Below, piece by piece: positions 37,919 to 47,089 of a stretch of 49,836 bases of DNA. Position 1 is the stretch's first letter; each line of letters begins with the position of its first letter. Location: assembly GCA_017455085.1 (NCBI GenBank), contig JAFTBT010000015.1, forward strand, positions 1 through 49,836, given 5' to 3'. The DNA comes from Synergistaceae bacterium (GTDB taxonomy: Bacteria; Synergistota; Synergistia; Synergistales; Aminobacteriaceae). Made by a program: the position numbers and the translations under genes. Under the pieces are notes generated by a model. That model worked only from the letters and a program-made list of their open reading frames with translations. It ran no database searches and was not told where the DNA came from.

Positions 37919-40414
37919 ATGAGCATTCATCAATACTTCAGCGAAATAGATTCTGCAACACTGGAATATTCCGGTACGTCCAGACTCTCGGAAAATGCTA
38001 TGTGGCTGCTTGACCAGAGATATTTTGTGCCGAGATACGACCACGAGATTCAGGCCGTCAGGAACGAAAACACCTTTGAGGAGTTTGCACGCCGTGTCTC
38101 AAGAACAGTAGCCAGTGCGGAGGTGAACTACTCGGACTCTGCCGACTGGATACGCACCATCGAGAAAAATATTGCTGCGGACATTCTGGGCAGGAGATTC
38201 CTGTTCAACTCACCGTGCCTGTTCAGTGCTGCGGCAGGATTGACCGTGATTCCGGAGTTTGCAGAAATAATCTACAAGTCCCCTGAAGAAATGAGCATAG
38301 ACGACTACAGGAAACTCTACCAGTCCAAAACGAAGAACCAGCAGCTATTTGCGTGTTTCGTGATAAGCGTACCGGACAGCATCGAGGGAATTTTCGACTC
38401 TGTCAAAAACGCAAGCATCATCAGCAAGTTCGGCGGAGGTGTCGGGGGAAACTTCGGGCATCTTCGCGAACACAGCTCGGAGATCGCCGGAGGTACTGGC
38501 GGCAAAGCATCGGGGCCTGTGTCGTTCATGGAGACGTGGAACACTATGGGCGCGGTAGTCGTTCAGGGCGGGAAGAGACGTGCGGCGTTGATGGGTATGC
38601 TGTTCGACGACCACCCGGATATTTTCGACTTCATAGACTGCAAAACTGAGGACGGGAAATTATCGTACTTCAACATATCCGTAGCGATTTCTGACAAGCT
38701 CATGCACGAGGCGGCGAATGACGGAGATTTTGAGCTGCATTCACGAGTTGACGGCAGCACTGTACGCACGATCAAGGCACGCGAACTTATGAATCACATT
38801 TGCGAGTCAGCATGGAAGCGCGGAGACCCTGGAGTGTTCTTCATAGACAGGGCGCGTCAGGATAACTTGCTCAAGCTCGGCGGCGCAAAATGGGAAATAG
38901 AGTCCACCAATCCATGCGGTGAACAGCCATTGCCTAACTTCACGAGCTGCAATCTGGGATCCATCAACGTCGAGATGTTCGCACAAGGGCGTGACAATTT
39001 CGACTGGGACGGACTGCGCGCACAGGTCTTCCGGTCAATGTACTACCTTGATCTTGTGATAGATGCATGTTCTTACCCGTTGGAGGAGATAGGCGAGCGC
39101 ACAAAGGCAATTCGTCCTGTTGGCTTGGGGATCATGGGCTTGGCCGATGCCTCGATCATACAGGGCATAACGTACGGCTCTGACCAGTTCAACGATTTTT
39201 GCAGGAAACTCGGAGGAGTGTTAGCCCGTTCTGCGCTGAGTGCAACTGTCGGAATCGTGAAGGACATGCATAAACCTCCGTTCCCAGAGCATGAGCTGGT
39301 GAGCAGACTCTTCGAGAGCGTGAAGGTCCCTGCGAGTCAGGACGAGTACAACGCTGTGCTTCTGGCGATGAGGGAGTCGAAAATCATCCCTGCAACTCTG
39401 GTGAACACTCTGGAGGGTTTCACGTACGAGGAGGCTCGCGAGATTCTGCCTGAGGTTTTCGCCGGGAACATGCGGAACAGCCGGAGGTTATCGATTGCGC
39501 CTACGGGGTCTATATCGATGCTGCTGGATGCGAGTTCAGGAATCGAGCCTAATTTTGCGTGGTCGTGGAACAGGAGAGTCATGAAGACTGACGGCTCAGG
39601 TTTCGAGAACATAGATTTCTGGCACAAGCTCCTGACTCCGGAACAGCGCAAGGAGTACAGGGCTTCGGGCGGACACCTGACAGCTCCCGAATACGTTACG
39701 GCGTATGACATCACTACACAGCAGCATGTGAACGTTACGGGGATATTCGCGCAGATAGTGGACAGCGGAATCAGCAAGACGGTGAATTTGCCGAACAGCG
39801 CAACGGTTGATGACGTAAGACGCGTGTATCAGGACTGCTACAGCATGGGCTGCAAGGGGATCACTATTTACCGTGACGGGTCTAGGTCTTTCCAGCCTAT
39901 CGAGGTCAAGAAGGAAGAGCCTAAGCCTGAGCCTGAACAGGAAGAGAAAGCCAAGAGAGTGAAAGCGAGGCCGGGATTAATGATGTTCGGGAAGACCATA
40001 AAGGACACCACGCCGTGGGGAAGTATTTACGTGACGCTGAACCTTGACGGAAAAGACCCGTTTGAGATTTTCGTGAACGTCGGCAAGAGCGGCTCGGAGA
40101 TGAAGGCGATGACCGAAGCACTTTCGCGAGTGATCTCTATAGGGCTGCGGTCTGGGTGTAGTTTGGAGGACTTTATAGACACGCTGAAGGGGTTATCCGG
40201 GAAAGAGTACTGGATGCTGAAGTGTGATGATAATCATGTTGTGAGGTCTGTACCTGATGCTATAGCGTTGCTGCTGGAGAAGCTGATTAATCGCGAAGTG
40301 GTGAGTGCTCGGCGGAACGACAAGGAACTGATTTGTCCTGAATGCGGGTCGCCGTTGGAGATGATTTCGGGATGTGAATACTGCTTTAGTTGCGGGTATT
40401 CTCCCTGTAAATAG
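37919..40414 (+). CDS. nrdJ: Adenosylcobalamin-dependent ribonucleotide reductase (class II)
   Basis: 831 aa. The ten-stranded barrel is marked by LFNSPCLFSA, FGGGVGGNFGHLRE, STNPCGEQPLPNFTSCNLGS (catalytic NxCxE-type loop) and IAPTGSISMLLDASSGIEP. The C-terminus carries a Zn-finger-like CPECGSPLEMISGCEYCFSC. It reduces ribonucleotides using B12, independent of oxygen. No ATP-cone is evident at the N-terminus. It is made with its own terminator. Confidence 0.96.
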   Translation: MSIHQYFSEIDSATLEYSGTSRLSENAMWLLDQRYFVPRYDHEIQAVRNENTFEEFARRVSRTVASAEVNYSDSADWIRTIEKNIAADILGRRFLFNSPCLFSAAAGLTVIPEFAEIIYKSPEEMSIDDYRKLYQSKTKNQQLFACFVISVPDSIEGIFDSVKNASIISKFGGGVGGNFGHLREHSSEIAGGTGGKASGPVSFMETWNTMGAVVVQGGKRRAALMGMLFDDHPDIFDFIDCKTEDGKLSYFNISVAISDKLMHEAANDGDFELHSRVDGSTVRTIKARELMNHICESAWKRGDPGVFFIDRARQDNLLKLGGAKWEIESTNPCGEQPLPNFTSCNLGSINVEMFAQGRDNFDWDGLRAQVFRSMYYLDLVIDACSYPLEEIGERTKAIRPVGLGIMGLADASIIQGITYGSDQFNDFCRKLGGVLARSALSATVGIVKDMHKPPFPEHELVSRLFESVKVPASQDEYNAVLLAMRESKIIPATLVNTLEGFTYEEAREILPEVFAGNMRNSRRLSIAPTGSISMLLDASSGIEPNFAWSWNRRVMKTDGSGFENIDFWHKLLTPEQRKEYRASGGHLTAPEYVTAYDITTQQHVNVTGIFAQIVDSGISKTVNLPNSATVDDVRRVYQDCYSMGCKGITIYRDGSRSFQPIEVKKEEPKPEPEQEEKAKRVKARPGLMMFGKTIKDTTPWGSIYVTLNLDGKDPFEIFVNVGKSGSEMKAMTEALSRVISIGLRSGCSLEDFIDTLKGLSGKEYWMLKCDDNHVVRSVPDAIALLLEKLINREVVSARRNDKELICPECGSPLEMISGCEYCFSCGYSPCK

Positions 40415-40422
40415 ACAGCGAC

Positions 40423-40457
40423 ATCCCCCAGTCAGAAAACGGCCGGGGGATTTTTTT
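40423..40457 (+). terminator. Intrinsic terminator of nrdJ
   Basis: ATCCCCC and GGGGGAT pair (40423-40451), followed by seven T. Confidence 0.88.
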
Positions 40458-40497
40458 GCGCTTACACTGCTGACATGTACAGTATGCTTTGTGTACT

Positions 40498-40622
40498 ACA
40501 AGATGCTTGCTCTGGTTAGTATGCTCCGTCATGTTTGCCAGCCACAAGATGCTTGCTCTGGTTAGTATGCTCCGTCATGTTTGCCAGCCACAAGATGCTT
40601 GCTCTGATTAGTATGCTCCGTC
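40498..40622. repeat. 46-bp tandem repeat derived from the 3' end of the sugar transferase gene
   Basis: Units begin ACAAGATGCTTGCTCTGGTT at 40498, 40544 and (partial) 40590, with period 46. A degenerate piece precedes at about 40478. The last unit contains the stop codon and final codons of the minus-strand transferase (GGAGCATAC-TAA read minus). The array is therefore a repeated duplication of that gene's end, each copy carrying a stop. Confidence 0.9.
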
Positions 40623-41417
40623 TGCTTTGATCACTACAGGGAAAGTCTTCAGAATCAGCTTAATATCTTCATACACGCTCATATTCTCGATATAGTCTAA
40701 ATCCATCTCTATCCACTGCTCCCACTTGATATTTGCTCTGCCGCTGACCTGCCAATAGCATGTGAGTCCCGGTCGCACCAGCCATCTTTGTTTGTCGTAG
40801 TCGTCTATGCTGTCCGAATCCACTGTCATGATTGCTCTTGGCCCTACGACAGACATATCACCCCTGAAGATATTCCAGAGCTGAGGGAGTTCGTCAATGC
40901 TGTACTTCCTGATGAAGCGTCCCACGCGAGTGATTCTTGGGTCATTCTTGATCTTGAAGGCGTGACCGGTCATTTCGCTGTCCTTGAGGAGTTCCTTAAT
41001 CTTGGCCTCTGCATTGGGAACCATTGAGCGGAACTTGTACATTCTGAAGTTCTTGAGGTCTTTTCCCCATCTGTCAGCACCATAGAAGACCGGGCCTCTG
41101 TCCTCGAGTTTGATAGCTATTGCAGTGAGCAGCAGCACCGGAGATAGTATTAGCAGTGCGAAGCCTGACGACAGGACATCAAATGCCCGCTTGATGAACA
41201 TGTAGAGTTTGCTTTTTCCGGCCAAGATAGCCTTCATGTTGTGGCGGTAGTCTTTTCGGAGGGAGGTGTCTGGTTCTGCTGGGAGTTTTGTTTCGGAGGC
41301 GCAGGCAGGTGAGGCAGAAAACGTAGAGCATATTGTGGATGTTAAGACTTGTGGCACTGAGCGAACGGCTGAAGACGAGAACGTGAGGAGTTTGTGTATA
41401 AATGGCGATATATCCAT
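40608..41417 (-). CDS. Bacterial sugar transferase (undecaprenyl-phosphate hexose-1-phosphate transferase)
   Basis: 269 aa. A poorly conserved N-terminal ~70 residues precede one hydrophobic anchor (about 85-105, FALLILSPVLLLTAIAIKL) and the catalytic monotopic domain: GPVFYGADRWGKDLKNFRMYK with FRSM, KYSIDELPQLWNIFRGDMS and VRPGLTCYWQVSGR. It loads the first sugar onto undecaprenyl phosphate for surface polysaccharide. CGGAGG precedes the ATG. The cargo glycan genes are not adjacent, except the acyltransferase beyond the minisatellite. Confidence 0.93.
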   Translation of the reverse strand: MDISPFIHKLLTFSSSAVRSVPQVLTSTICSTFSASPACASETKLPAEPDTSLRKDYRHNMKAILAGKSKLYMFIKRAFDVLSSGFALLILSPVLLLTAIAIKLEDRGPVFYGADRWGKDLKNFRMYKFRSMVPNAEAKIKELLKDSEMTGHAFKIKNDPRITRVGRFIRKYSIDELPQLWNIFRGDMSVVGPRAIMTVDSDSIDDYDKQRWLVRPGLTCYWQVSGRANIKWEQWIEMDLDYIENMSVYEDIKLILKTFPVVIKADGAY

Positions 41418-41765
41418 AACTATGCCTCCGAATAATAAAATATCCGCCCAATAGTTAATACACTGGACGAACTGGAAATATTCTCACGTTTCAGTGATGT
41501 AGATTCATGCTGAAGAAAGTCAAATGCAATGTATGCCAGCGCATAGTTACACGCAGTATTGAACAAAATTATCGAGTCCTTTCATGGGGAATGAGTGTAA
41601 TATTTTGTGAGATTATATCACCAAATTATGCCGTCAAGAGCAGCTAGTGATACTTTTATTATGCTGGGATTGTGGTTATGAGTGGAGGGGTCTGGTCTGA
41701 ATCGGAATCGAGGGGATTTTCTGCCAGATGATACATACAGCTAAAGAGATGAAGCTTCATCTGCG
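41418..41765. other. Non-coding gap upstream of the sugar transferase
   Basis: I see no gene here. It contains the transferase ribosome-binding site, AT-rich sequence that probably includes its promoter, and near 41690 two copies of the TGGTC pentamer (GGTCTGGTC) that recur in the acyltransferase contingency tract. Confidence 0.5.
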
Positions 41766-42213
41766 AACACACATCACCCACAAACACACATCACTCACAA
41801 ACACACATCACTCACAAACACATATCACCCACAAACACACATCTCCCACAAACACACATCACCTGCAAACACACATCACCTGCAAACACACATCACCTGC
41901 AAACACACATCTCCCACAAACACACATCACCCATCAACACACATCACCTGCAAACACACATCACCCATCAACACACATCACCTGCAAACACACATCACCC
42001 ATCAACACACATCACCTGCAAACACACATCACCCACAAACACACATCACCCACAAACACACATCACTCACAAACACACATCACCCACAAACACACATCAC
42101 CCACAAACACACATCACCCACAAACACACATCACCCACAAACACACATCTCCCACAAACACACATCTCCCGCTAACATACACCCCTGCAAACACACATCT
42201 CCCATAAACACAC
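41766..42213. repeat. 17-bp minisatellite, about 26 units
   Basis: Head-to-tail units of the form ACACATCACCCACAAAC with period 17 and variants at three positions (CACC/CTCC/CACT; CACAA/TGCAA/ATCAA). Variants occur in runs and alternations, as expected from slippage and unequal exchange. The strand reading ACACATC has no stop codons, so a 159-codon reading frame of Thr-His-rich repeats is open by composition only; I do not call a gene. Confidence 0.95.
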
Positions 42214-42270
42214 AGCACAGCTGCAGAGCCTATGACTGCCATACCCCGCAACTATTCCGCCGGATATTTT

Positions 42271-43384
42271 TTATGACAGCTTCACACGCGAAATTGATTT
42301 GAATATTGCTATCCTGCACAGCTCAACAATTGTACATACACTATACACTGTGAGTACTGCAAATACAGCATATGCTATCAGGTAAGGACTACCCTGATAT
42401 GACGGTACTCTGAAAATGTAATGCCACCAGAATTGTACAGCCAACGGATGATCGTGAAGCATATATACCCCTGTTACTGCCGAAGCAAGCAGATTTATTA
42501 CTCTGTTGTTAGGAATACTCAGCCCCATAAACCCTAAAAATATACTTACTGATGCCGCTATGTTGAATACCCCGCTCATTGCATTGAGATATATTTCAGG
42601 ATGCAGGCTTCTGTTTAGAGTCTCCGAAGCAGTAACATTGTTTTGCTCCGTAAGACACAGCAGAGCATAGTTCAGCAGCATAAACCCTGCTCCGTACAGA
42701 ATGTAGATACTTTTGCCCTTGCCTTCCGTCCAGAGACGTATATATCCTCCTACAGAGTACAGACATATAAAATCTATTACGTATCTGAAATGGAGTGTAT
42801 TGTTTGTTATGAGTATAACCCCCCACGTTACACATATCACAGCTATGAATTTACGGTAACTGTCCTGTGTGAGGTCGCATAGTATTTTGTTCAGGAAAGG
42901 GTGAAAAATATACAGCGCAATATAGTACGTCAGAAACCACCATGTACGGGACAATACAGGCGTAAACACAGCGAATATGTTCCTGAAGTTTATATTTACT
43001 CCTCCAAACAACACAGCCAGCAGGAATATTACTACTGACCAGAACAGCATCCTCAACCATAAGCCAAAGATATGCTTCCATTTCACTGTGCATGACTTGA
43101 TGAGGAAGAAGCCAGAAATCAGAAGAAATATATCATTGCCTATATATCCCATACCCTCACCCATACCTGTAAAATTATCTCCAGTGCCTGTAAAATGAAT
43201 CCACAGTCTGTTGAGCATGAGCGGTTCTCCTGCGAGATCAAAGCCTGATTTGTACGAAAGATGAAATGTTAGAATGAGAAGTATTGCTATTATTCTCAGG
43301 AGTTCAAGCGAAGAATTTCGGGCGGGTTTTATGGGTTGGTCTGGTCTGGTCTGGTCTGGTCAAAACGATAGCACTATCATTCAT
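42271..43384 (-). CDS. Acyltransferase family 3 protein, phase-variable, out of frame in this sequence
   Basis: Integral-membrane O-acyltransferase (OafA/WecH type) with about nine membrane segments. The conserved N-terminus ARNSSLELLRIIAILLILTF lies upstream of the first in-frame ATG (43218) and has no start of its own. A proper start exists at ATG 43384 with AAAGGAG 11 nt upstream, but in another frame. Between them is (TGGTC)5. With five copies translation from 43384 stops at a TGA near 43304; with six or three copies it would join the full protein. So it encodes a complete enzyme switched off by repeat number. Likely target is a surface glycan. Confidence 0.85.
43337..43361. repeat. Pentanucleotide contingency tract (TGGTC)5
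   Basis: Five exact copies of TGGTC (GACCA on the coding strand) lie between the Shine-Dalgarno/ATG and the conserved start of the acyltransferase. A 5-bp unit changes the frame on every gain or loss, the standard mechanism of translational phase variation. Confidence 0.95.
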
Positions 43385-43418
43385 TGCTATCAAGACTCCT
43401 TTCACGGATTTGTTGCGG

Positions 43419-43452
43419 AAATTATAACACCCCCGCAAAAACTCACGGGGGC
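43419..43452 (-). terminator. Hairpin after folD, next to the acyltransferase -10
   Basis: Read minus, CCCCCG pairs with CGGGGG, followed by TGTTATAATTT. It can end the folD operon. TATAAT at 43426-43421 may be the -10 of the acyltransferase gene. Confidence 0.5.
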
Positions 43453-43462
43453 ATTCATCATC

Positions 43463-44317
43463 TCATAAGCTACACAACAACTTCGCCGCCTTAAGGAGAT
43501 TCTCCGCAAGCACCGATGTTGTTACCGCTCCAACTCCTCCCGGAACTGGAGTCACCGCCTGCACCACACCGCTCACCTGCTCAAAATCCACATCACCGCA
43601 CAGATTCCCGTCCTTGTCCGTGTCTATCCCCACGTCAACAACTACACTCCTCCGCGTCACGTACTCCGGCGTGATCATCTTGGCATGTCCCACAGCCGCA
43701 ACAAGTATATCCGCTCTCCTGCACACCTCCGGAAGATTCTGCGTCTTACTGTGGCACACCGTCACCGTAGCGTTCGCCCTCAGCATCAACATGCTCAACG
43801 GCCGCCCGATCACCATGCTCCTGCCCACAATCACTACGTTCTTCCCGGCGGGGTCATAGCCATACTGCGCAAGCATCGTCATCACCGCAGAAGCTGTACA
43901 CGGCGCAAACCCCTCACTGCCGCCCTCGAATATCCTCGCCTCGTTCAGCGGACTCATTCCGTCAATGTCCTTCAGGGGGTTCATGCGGATTCTGACGTTC
44001 GCACTGCTCAGGCCTTCGGGCAATGGCTGAAACAGTAATATCCCGTGAATCGCACTGTCATCGTTCAGAGCCATAAACTCCGAGTCAAAATCTGCCTGCG
44101 AAATATCTTCAGGGAGTTCATGAACTTGCACGTCTATTCCCAGCGGAGTAAACCGTTTCAGGATTGAGCGTTCATACACAAGATCATCGGGCTTGTTCCC
44201 AACACGCACAACTGCCAGCGTGGGACTAACACCGTTCTTCTTGAGGTCCGACACCTTCGCTAAAAGCATCTCCTTCATCCTTGAGGAGACTTCAGAGCCT
44301 TTCATTATCACTGCCAA
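43463..44317 (-). CDS. folD: FolD-type methylenetetrahydrofolate dehydrogenase, probable loss of cyclohydrolase activity
   Basis: 284 aa. NADP-binding IVGRSMVIGRPLSMLML, KDIDGMSPLN and TPVPGGVGAVTTSVL are normal FolD motifs. The active-site motif is unusual: where E. coli has YVxxK (Lys56, needed for the cyclohydrolase step) this protein has VYERSILKR, with Ile at the Lys position. Where E. coli has VQLPLP this has LFQPLP, so Gln98 is displaced. A separate cyclohydrolase gene lies 4 nt upstream, suggesting this enzyme works only as the dehydrogenase. Confidence 0.92.
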   Translation of the reverse strand: MAVIMKGSEVSSRMKEMLLAKVSDLKKNGVSPTLAVVRVGNKPDDLVYERSILKRFTPLGIDVQVHELPEDISQADFDSEFMALNDDSAIHGILLFQPLPEGLSSANVRIRMNPLKDIDGMSPLNEARIFEGGSEGFAPCTASAVMTMLAQYGYDPAGKNVVIVGRSMVIGRPLSMLMLRANATVTVCHSKTQNLPEVCRRADILVAAVGHAKMITPEYVTRRSVVVDVGIDTDKDGNLCGDVDFEQVSGVVQAVTPVPGGVGAVTTSVLAENLLKAAKLLCSL

Positions 44318-44321
44318 TTAG

Positions 44322-44957
44322 TTACTTGCCTCCTGACATTTCAGAGACTCCCTTGTGAATCAGGTCTAGGAGTCTGCAAGATTCTGTATCGATATTTTCT
44401 GCCCATGCCCGCATTCTCGCAACATACTCTGTGTCACGAATCACAGCAAGATTCACGTTCACGTTCTCCAGAGCAATCAATATCCCAGCACGAGCCTCAA
44501 GCCCCGCAACAGAAAGATCACACGCCGCAGTAGCATTCGACTTGTGCAGCAACCCTTCCGCCAAACGCATCACCTCAAGGCATTTTTCCGCAGTCTCCAC
44601 CGGAGCACCTATTGCAGTCTTGTACGCATCCTGTAGTGCCTGTGAACGCACAGCTTTCTGTTCGTCCGAGTCCTTAGGCATCCTGAGCGCAGCCATAACC
44701 CCGTCAAAAGCCGTCATGTCCTTGTGAATGCACTCGGTCAGTTCCGGAATGAGCTTGCCTGTGCGAGTCAGAGTCTCCGTGATTATGTCCTGATACTCCG
44801 CATACTTCGCGCGACCAGTGGAGAGATTCGCGACCATCGACACCAAAGCCGCACCCATAGCTCCAGAGAGTCCCGCACAGCTTCCGCCTCCCGGTGCTGG
44901 AGAACTAGAGGCCAATGCAGAAAGGTACTCCGTGATTTTCGCGTTGTGTATGTCCAT
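44322..44957 (-). CDS. fchA: Methenyltetrahydrofolate cyclohydrolase (FchA / FTCD cyclodeaminase fold)
   Basis: 211 aa, helical. SSSPAPGGGSCAGLSGAMGAALVSMVANLS is the conserved N-terminal region of the cyclodeaminase/FchA family (shown in overlapping pieces: SSSPAPGGGSCAGL, GAMGAALVSMVANL). It hydrolyses methenyl-THF to 10-formyl-THF, or releases ammonia from formimino-THF. It sits between fhs and folD, 2 and 4 nt away, which favours the cyclohydrolase reading. Confidence 0.92.
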   Translation of the reverse strand: MDIHNAKITEYLSALASSSPAPGGGSCAGLSGAMGAALVSMVANLSTGRAKYAEYQDIITETLTRTGKLIPELTECIHKDMTAFDGVMAALRMPKDSDEQKAVRSQALQDAYKTAIGAPVETAEKCLEVMRLAEGLLHKSNATAACDLSVAGLEARAGILIALENVNVNLAVIRDTEYVARMRAWAENIDTESCRLLDLIHKGVSEMSGGK

Positions 44958-44959
44958 CG

Positions 44960-46633
44960 CTAGAACAGCCCCGTAATCTTTCCGTCAGCGTCAACGTCAA
45001 TATTCAGTGCCGCCGGTTTCTTAGGCAGTCCTGGCATCGTCATAATGCTTCCGGTGATGGCAACTAGGAATCCAGCTCCAGCAGACAGCCTCACTTCACG
45101 CACCGTGATTCTGAATCCCGAAGGCCTCCCCAATTTTGCGGGGTCATCCGAGAGCGAGTACTGGGTCTTGGCCATGCACACAAGCAGGTTATCTTTTCCG
45201 AGTTCGTGAATGCGTTCGAGGTCTTTTTCTGCCTGAAGTGTGAAGTCCACACCGTCAGCACCGTAAATTTCGCGGGCTATAGCGTTCATTTTCTCCTTAG
45301 GGGTCATGTTCTCGTCATAGATGAATCTGAAGTGTGAAGGCTTCTCGCAAGCGTCAACTACCTTCTGCGCAAGCTCTACGCCGCCTTTTCCGCCCTTCTC
45401 CCACACTTCGGACAGTGCAAAATCCGCACCAAGCTCCTCACACTTTTTCGCGACCAGTGCAAGCTCAGCGTTTGTGTCTGTCGGGAATTTGTTGATGGCC
45501 ACAACCACAGGCAGGCCGTATTTCTTGATGTTCTCTATGTGCTTGATGAGGTTCGGGATACCTGCTTCGAGAGCGTCAAGATCCTCGCGGGCTAACTCCT
45601 TCTTGCTGAGTCCTCCGTGCATCTTGAGGGCTCTGACTGTCGCGACAACAACAACTGCGTCGGGTTTGAGTCCTGCCATTCTGCACTTGATGTCTAGGAA
45701 TTTTTCCGCACCCAGATCCGCGCCGAAGCCTGCTTCTGTCACGAGGTAGTCAGCGCACTTCAGGCCTAAGCGTGTAGCCTGTACGCTGTTGCACCCGTGA
45801 GCGATGTTCGCAAAAGGTCCTCCGTGAATGAATGCGGGGCTGCATTCGAGGGTCTGCGCAAGATTCGGCTTGATGGCATCCTTCAGGAGTACAGCCATTG
45901 ATCCGGCGGTGTGTATGTCGTCCACAGTAACGGGCTTGTTGTCGTAAGTGTAGGCGAGAACCATGCGGCCAAGTCGTGCCTTGAGATCCATCAGGTCAGA
46001 CGCAAGACAGAATATAGCCATGACTTCAGAAGCTACTGTGATGTCGAAGCCCGACTCTCTGGGTACACCGTTAGCAGTTCCGCCCAAGCCCACGATGATG
46101 TTGCGAAGTGCGCGCTCGTTGAGGTCCATAGCTCTCCTGAAGACGATTCTGCGGGGGTCTATGCCTAACTCGTTGCCCTGCTGTATGTGGTTGTCCAGCA
46201 TAGCAGCGCATAAGTTGTGAGCTGTTGTGATTGCGTGAAGGTCTCCGGTGAAATGTAGGTTGATGTCCTCCATCGGGATGACTTGTGCGTAGCCTCCTCC
46301 TGCTGCTCCGCCCTTGAGGCCGAAACTTGGCCCGAGTGATGGCTCTCGGAGTGCGACACATGCATTTTTGCCGATAGCGTTGAGTCCGTCAGTGAGTCCG
46401 ACGCTAGTGGTGGTTTTGCCTTCGCCTGCTGGAGTGGGGGTGATTGCGGTAACGAGTATGAGTTTTCCGTCGGGTTTGGTGTTGAGGTTCTTGATGACTT
46501 GTGGGGAAATTTTGGCCTTGTACTTGCCGTAAAGCTCCAGATCGTCCTCAGATATGCCTAACTTTGCAGCTATTTTAGTGATGTGAAGGGGGTGTGCTGC
46601 TTGAGCAATTTCTATGTCGGTGGGAAATGCCAT
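44960..46633 (-). CDS. fhs: Formate-tetrahydrofolate ligase
   Basis: 557 aa from ATG 46633 (AGGAGG upstream); the upstream in-frame extension is a duplicated leader, not protein. P-loop-like [38 protein letters not shown] and [14 protein letters not shown] are canonical. It makes 10-formyl-THF from formate, ATP and THF. First gene of the fhs-fchA-folD operon, a complete path from formate to methylene-THF. Confidence 0.97.
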   Translation of the reverse strand: MAFPTDIEIAQAAHPLHITKIAAKLGISEDDLELYGKYKAKISPQVIKNLNTKPDGKLILVTAITPTPAGEGKTTTSVGLTDGLNAIGKNACVALREPSLGPSFGLKGGAAGGGYAQVIPMEDINLHFTGDLHAITTAHNLCAAMLDNHIQQGNELGIDPRRIVFRRAMDLNERALRNIIVGLGGTANGVPRESGFDITVASEVMAIFCLASDLMDLKARLGRMVLAYTYDNKPVTVDDIHTAGSMAVLLKDAIKPNLAQTLECSPAFIHGGPFANIAHGCNSVQATRLGLKCADYLVTEAGFGADLGAEKFLDIKCRMAGLKPDAVVVVATVRALKMHGGLSKKELAREDLDALEAGIPNLIKHIENIKKYGLPVVVAINKFPTDTNAELALVAKKCEELGADFALSEVWEKGGKGGVELAQKVVDACEKPSHFRFIYDENMTPKEKMNAIAREIYGADGVDFTLQAEKDLERIHELGKDNLLVCMAKTQYSLSDDPAKLGRPSGFRITVREVRLSAGAGFLVAITGSIMTMPGLPKKPAALNIDVDADGKITGLF

Positions 46634-46803
46634 GATGAATTTTTGCCTCCTGAATATGAATGAATGAGCCAATATTGTAGCAGACATGTAAACCGTGAGA
46701 TGAATATTTATGAGGCTGGTATTCGCATCAAGTGAGAAATGCCATGATAATTTTCCCATCCTGAATATGAATGAATGAGCCAATTTTTTGCTGACATGTA
46801 TAC
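46624..46803. repeat. 112-bp direct duplication of the fhs start region
   Basis: GAAATGCCATGAT begins at 46624 and 46736. Both copies continue with TCCTGAATATGAATGAATGA, GCCAAT and GACATGTA. The second copy carries a second ATG and degraded Shine-Dalgarno (ATCC for CTCC on this strand), in frame with the first, which gives the false 50-residue extension of fhs. Confidence 0.88.
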
Positions 46804-46853
46804 CTCAAAAGGGTTAATGATATTTTTGGTGAAAGTGTTACGAAAAAATTTTT

Positions 46854-46955
46854 TGTGCTGAAAAATGGTGAATCTATTGACGTGAGAAAATTTGTGAAGC
46901 CTTTTCGTGCATGAACTTACGGGCGATTTCTGTAGTTGTAAATGTAGTTGTAAAA
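46854..46955 (-). repeat. Shared intergenic element, copy B (upstream of fhs)
   Basis: Read minus: TTTACAACTACA twice in tandem (46954-46931), GAAATCGCCCGT, and 63 nt later CATTTTTCAGCACA. Spacing and end motifs match copy A at 17116-17218. It points toward fhs, about 220 nt downstream. The rest of the 456-bp gap 46634-47089 contains the fhs leader duplication and the promoter of the next gene. Confidence 0.75.
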
Positions 46956-47052
46956 ATACCTTTAATTCTCAGAGACAAAACAGCAGAACTTGATACAATA
47001 GAGTATACCACTCAGCGGACGCTCACAAAATCCTGAAGCTGTTGATGTGCTG

Positions 47053-47058
47053 TATAAT
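47053..47058 (+). promoter_or_regulatory. Probable -10 of the exported-protein gene at 47090
   Basis: TATAAT 32 nt upstream of the ATG, preceded by TGCTG; the -35 is weak. AAGGAGG lies between it and the start. Confidence 0.5.
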
Positions 47059-47089
47059 GCCGCTATTCCCAACAAGGAGGTATATTTTC

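Noticed and set aside
41728..42207. 159-codon Thr-His-rich protein
   Set aside because: The frame is open only because the 17-bp repeat has no stops on that strand. There is no ribosome-binding site, and the unit length is not a multiple of 3.
41766..42213. CRISPR array
   Set aside because: Units are contiguous 17-mers with no unique spacers, and there are no cas genes.
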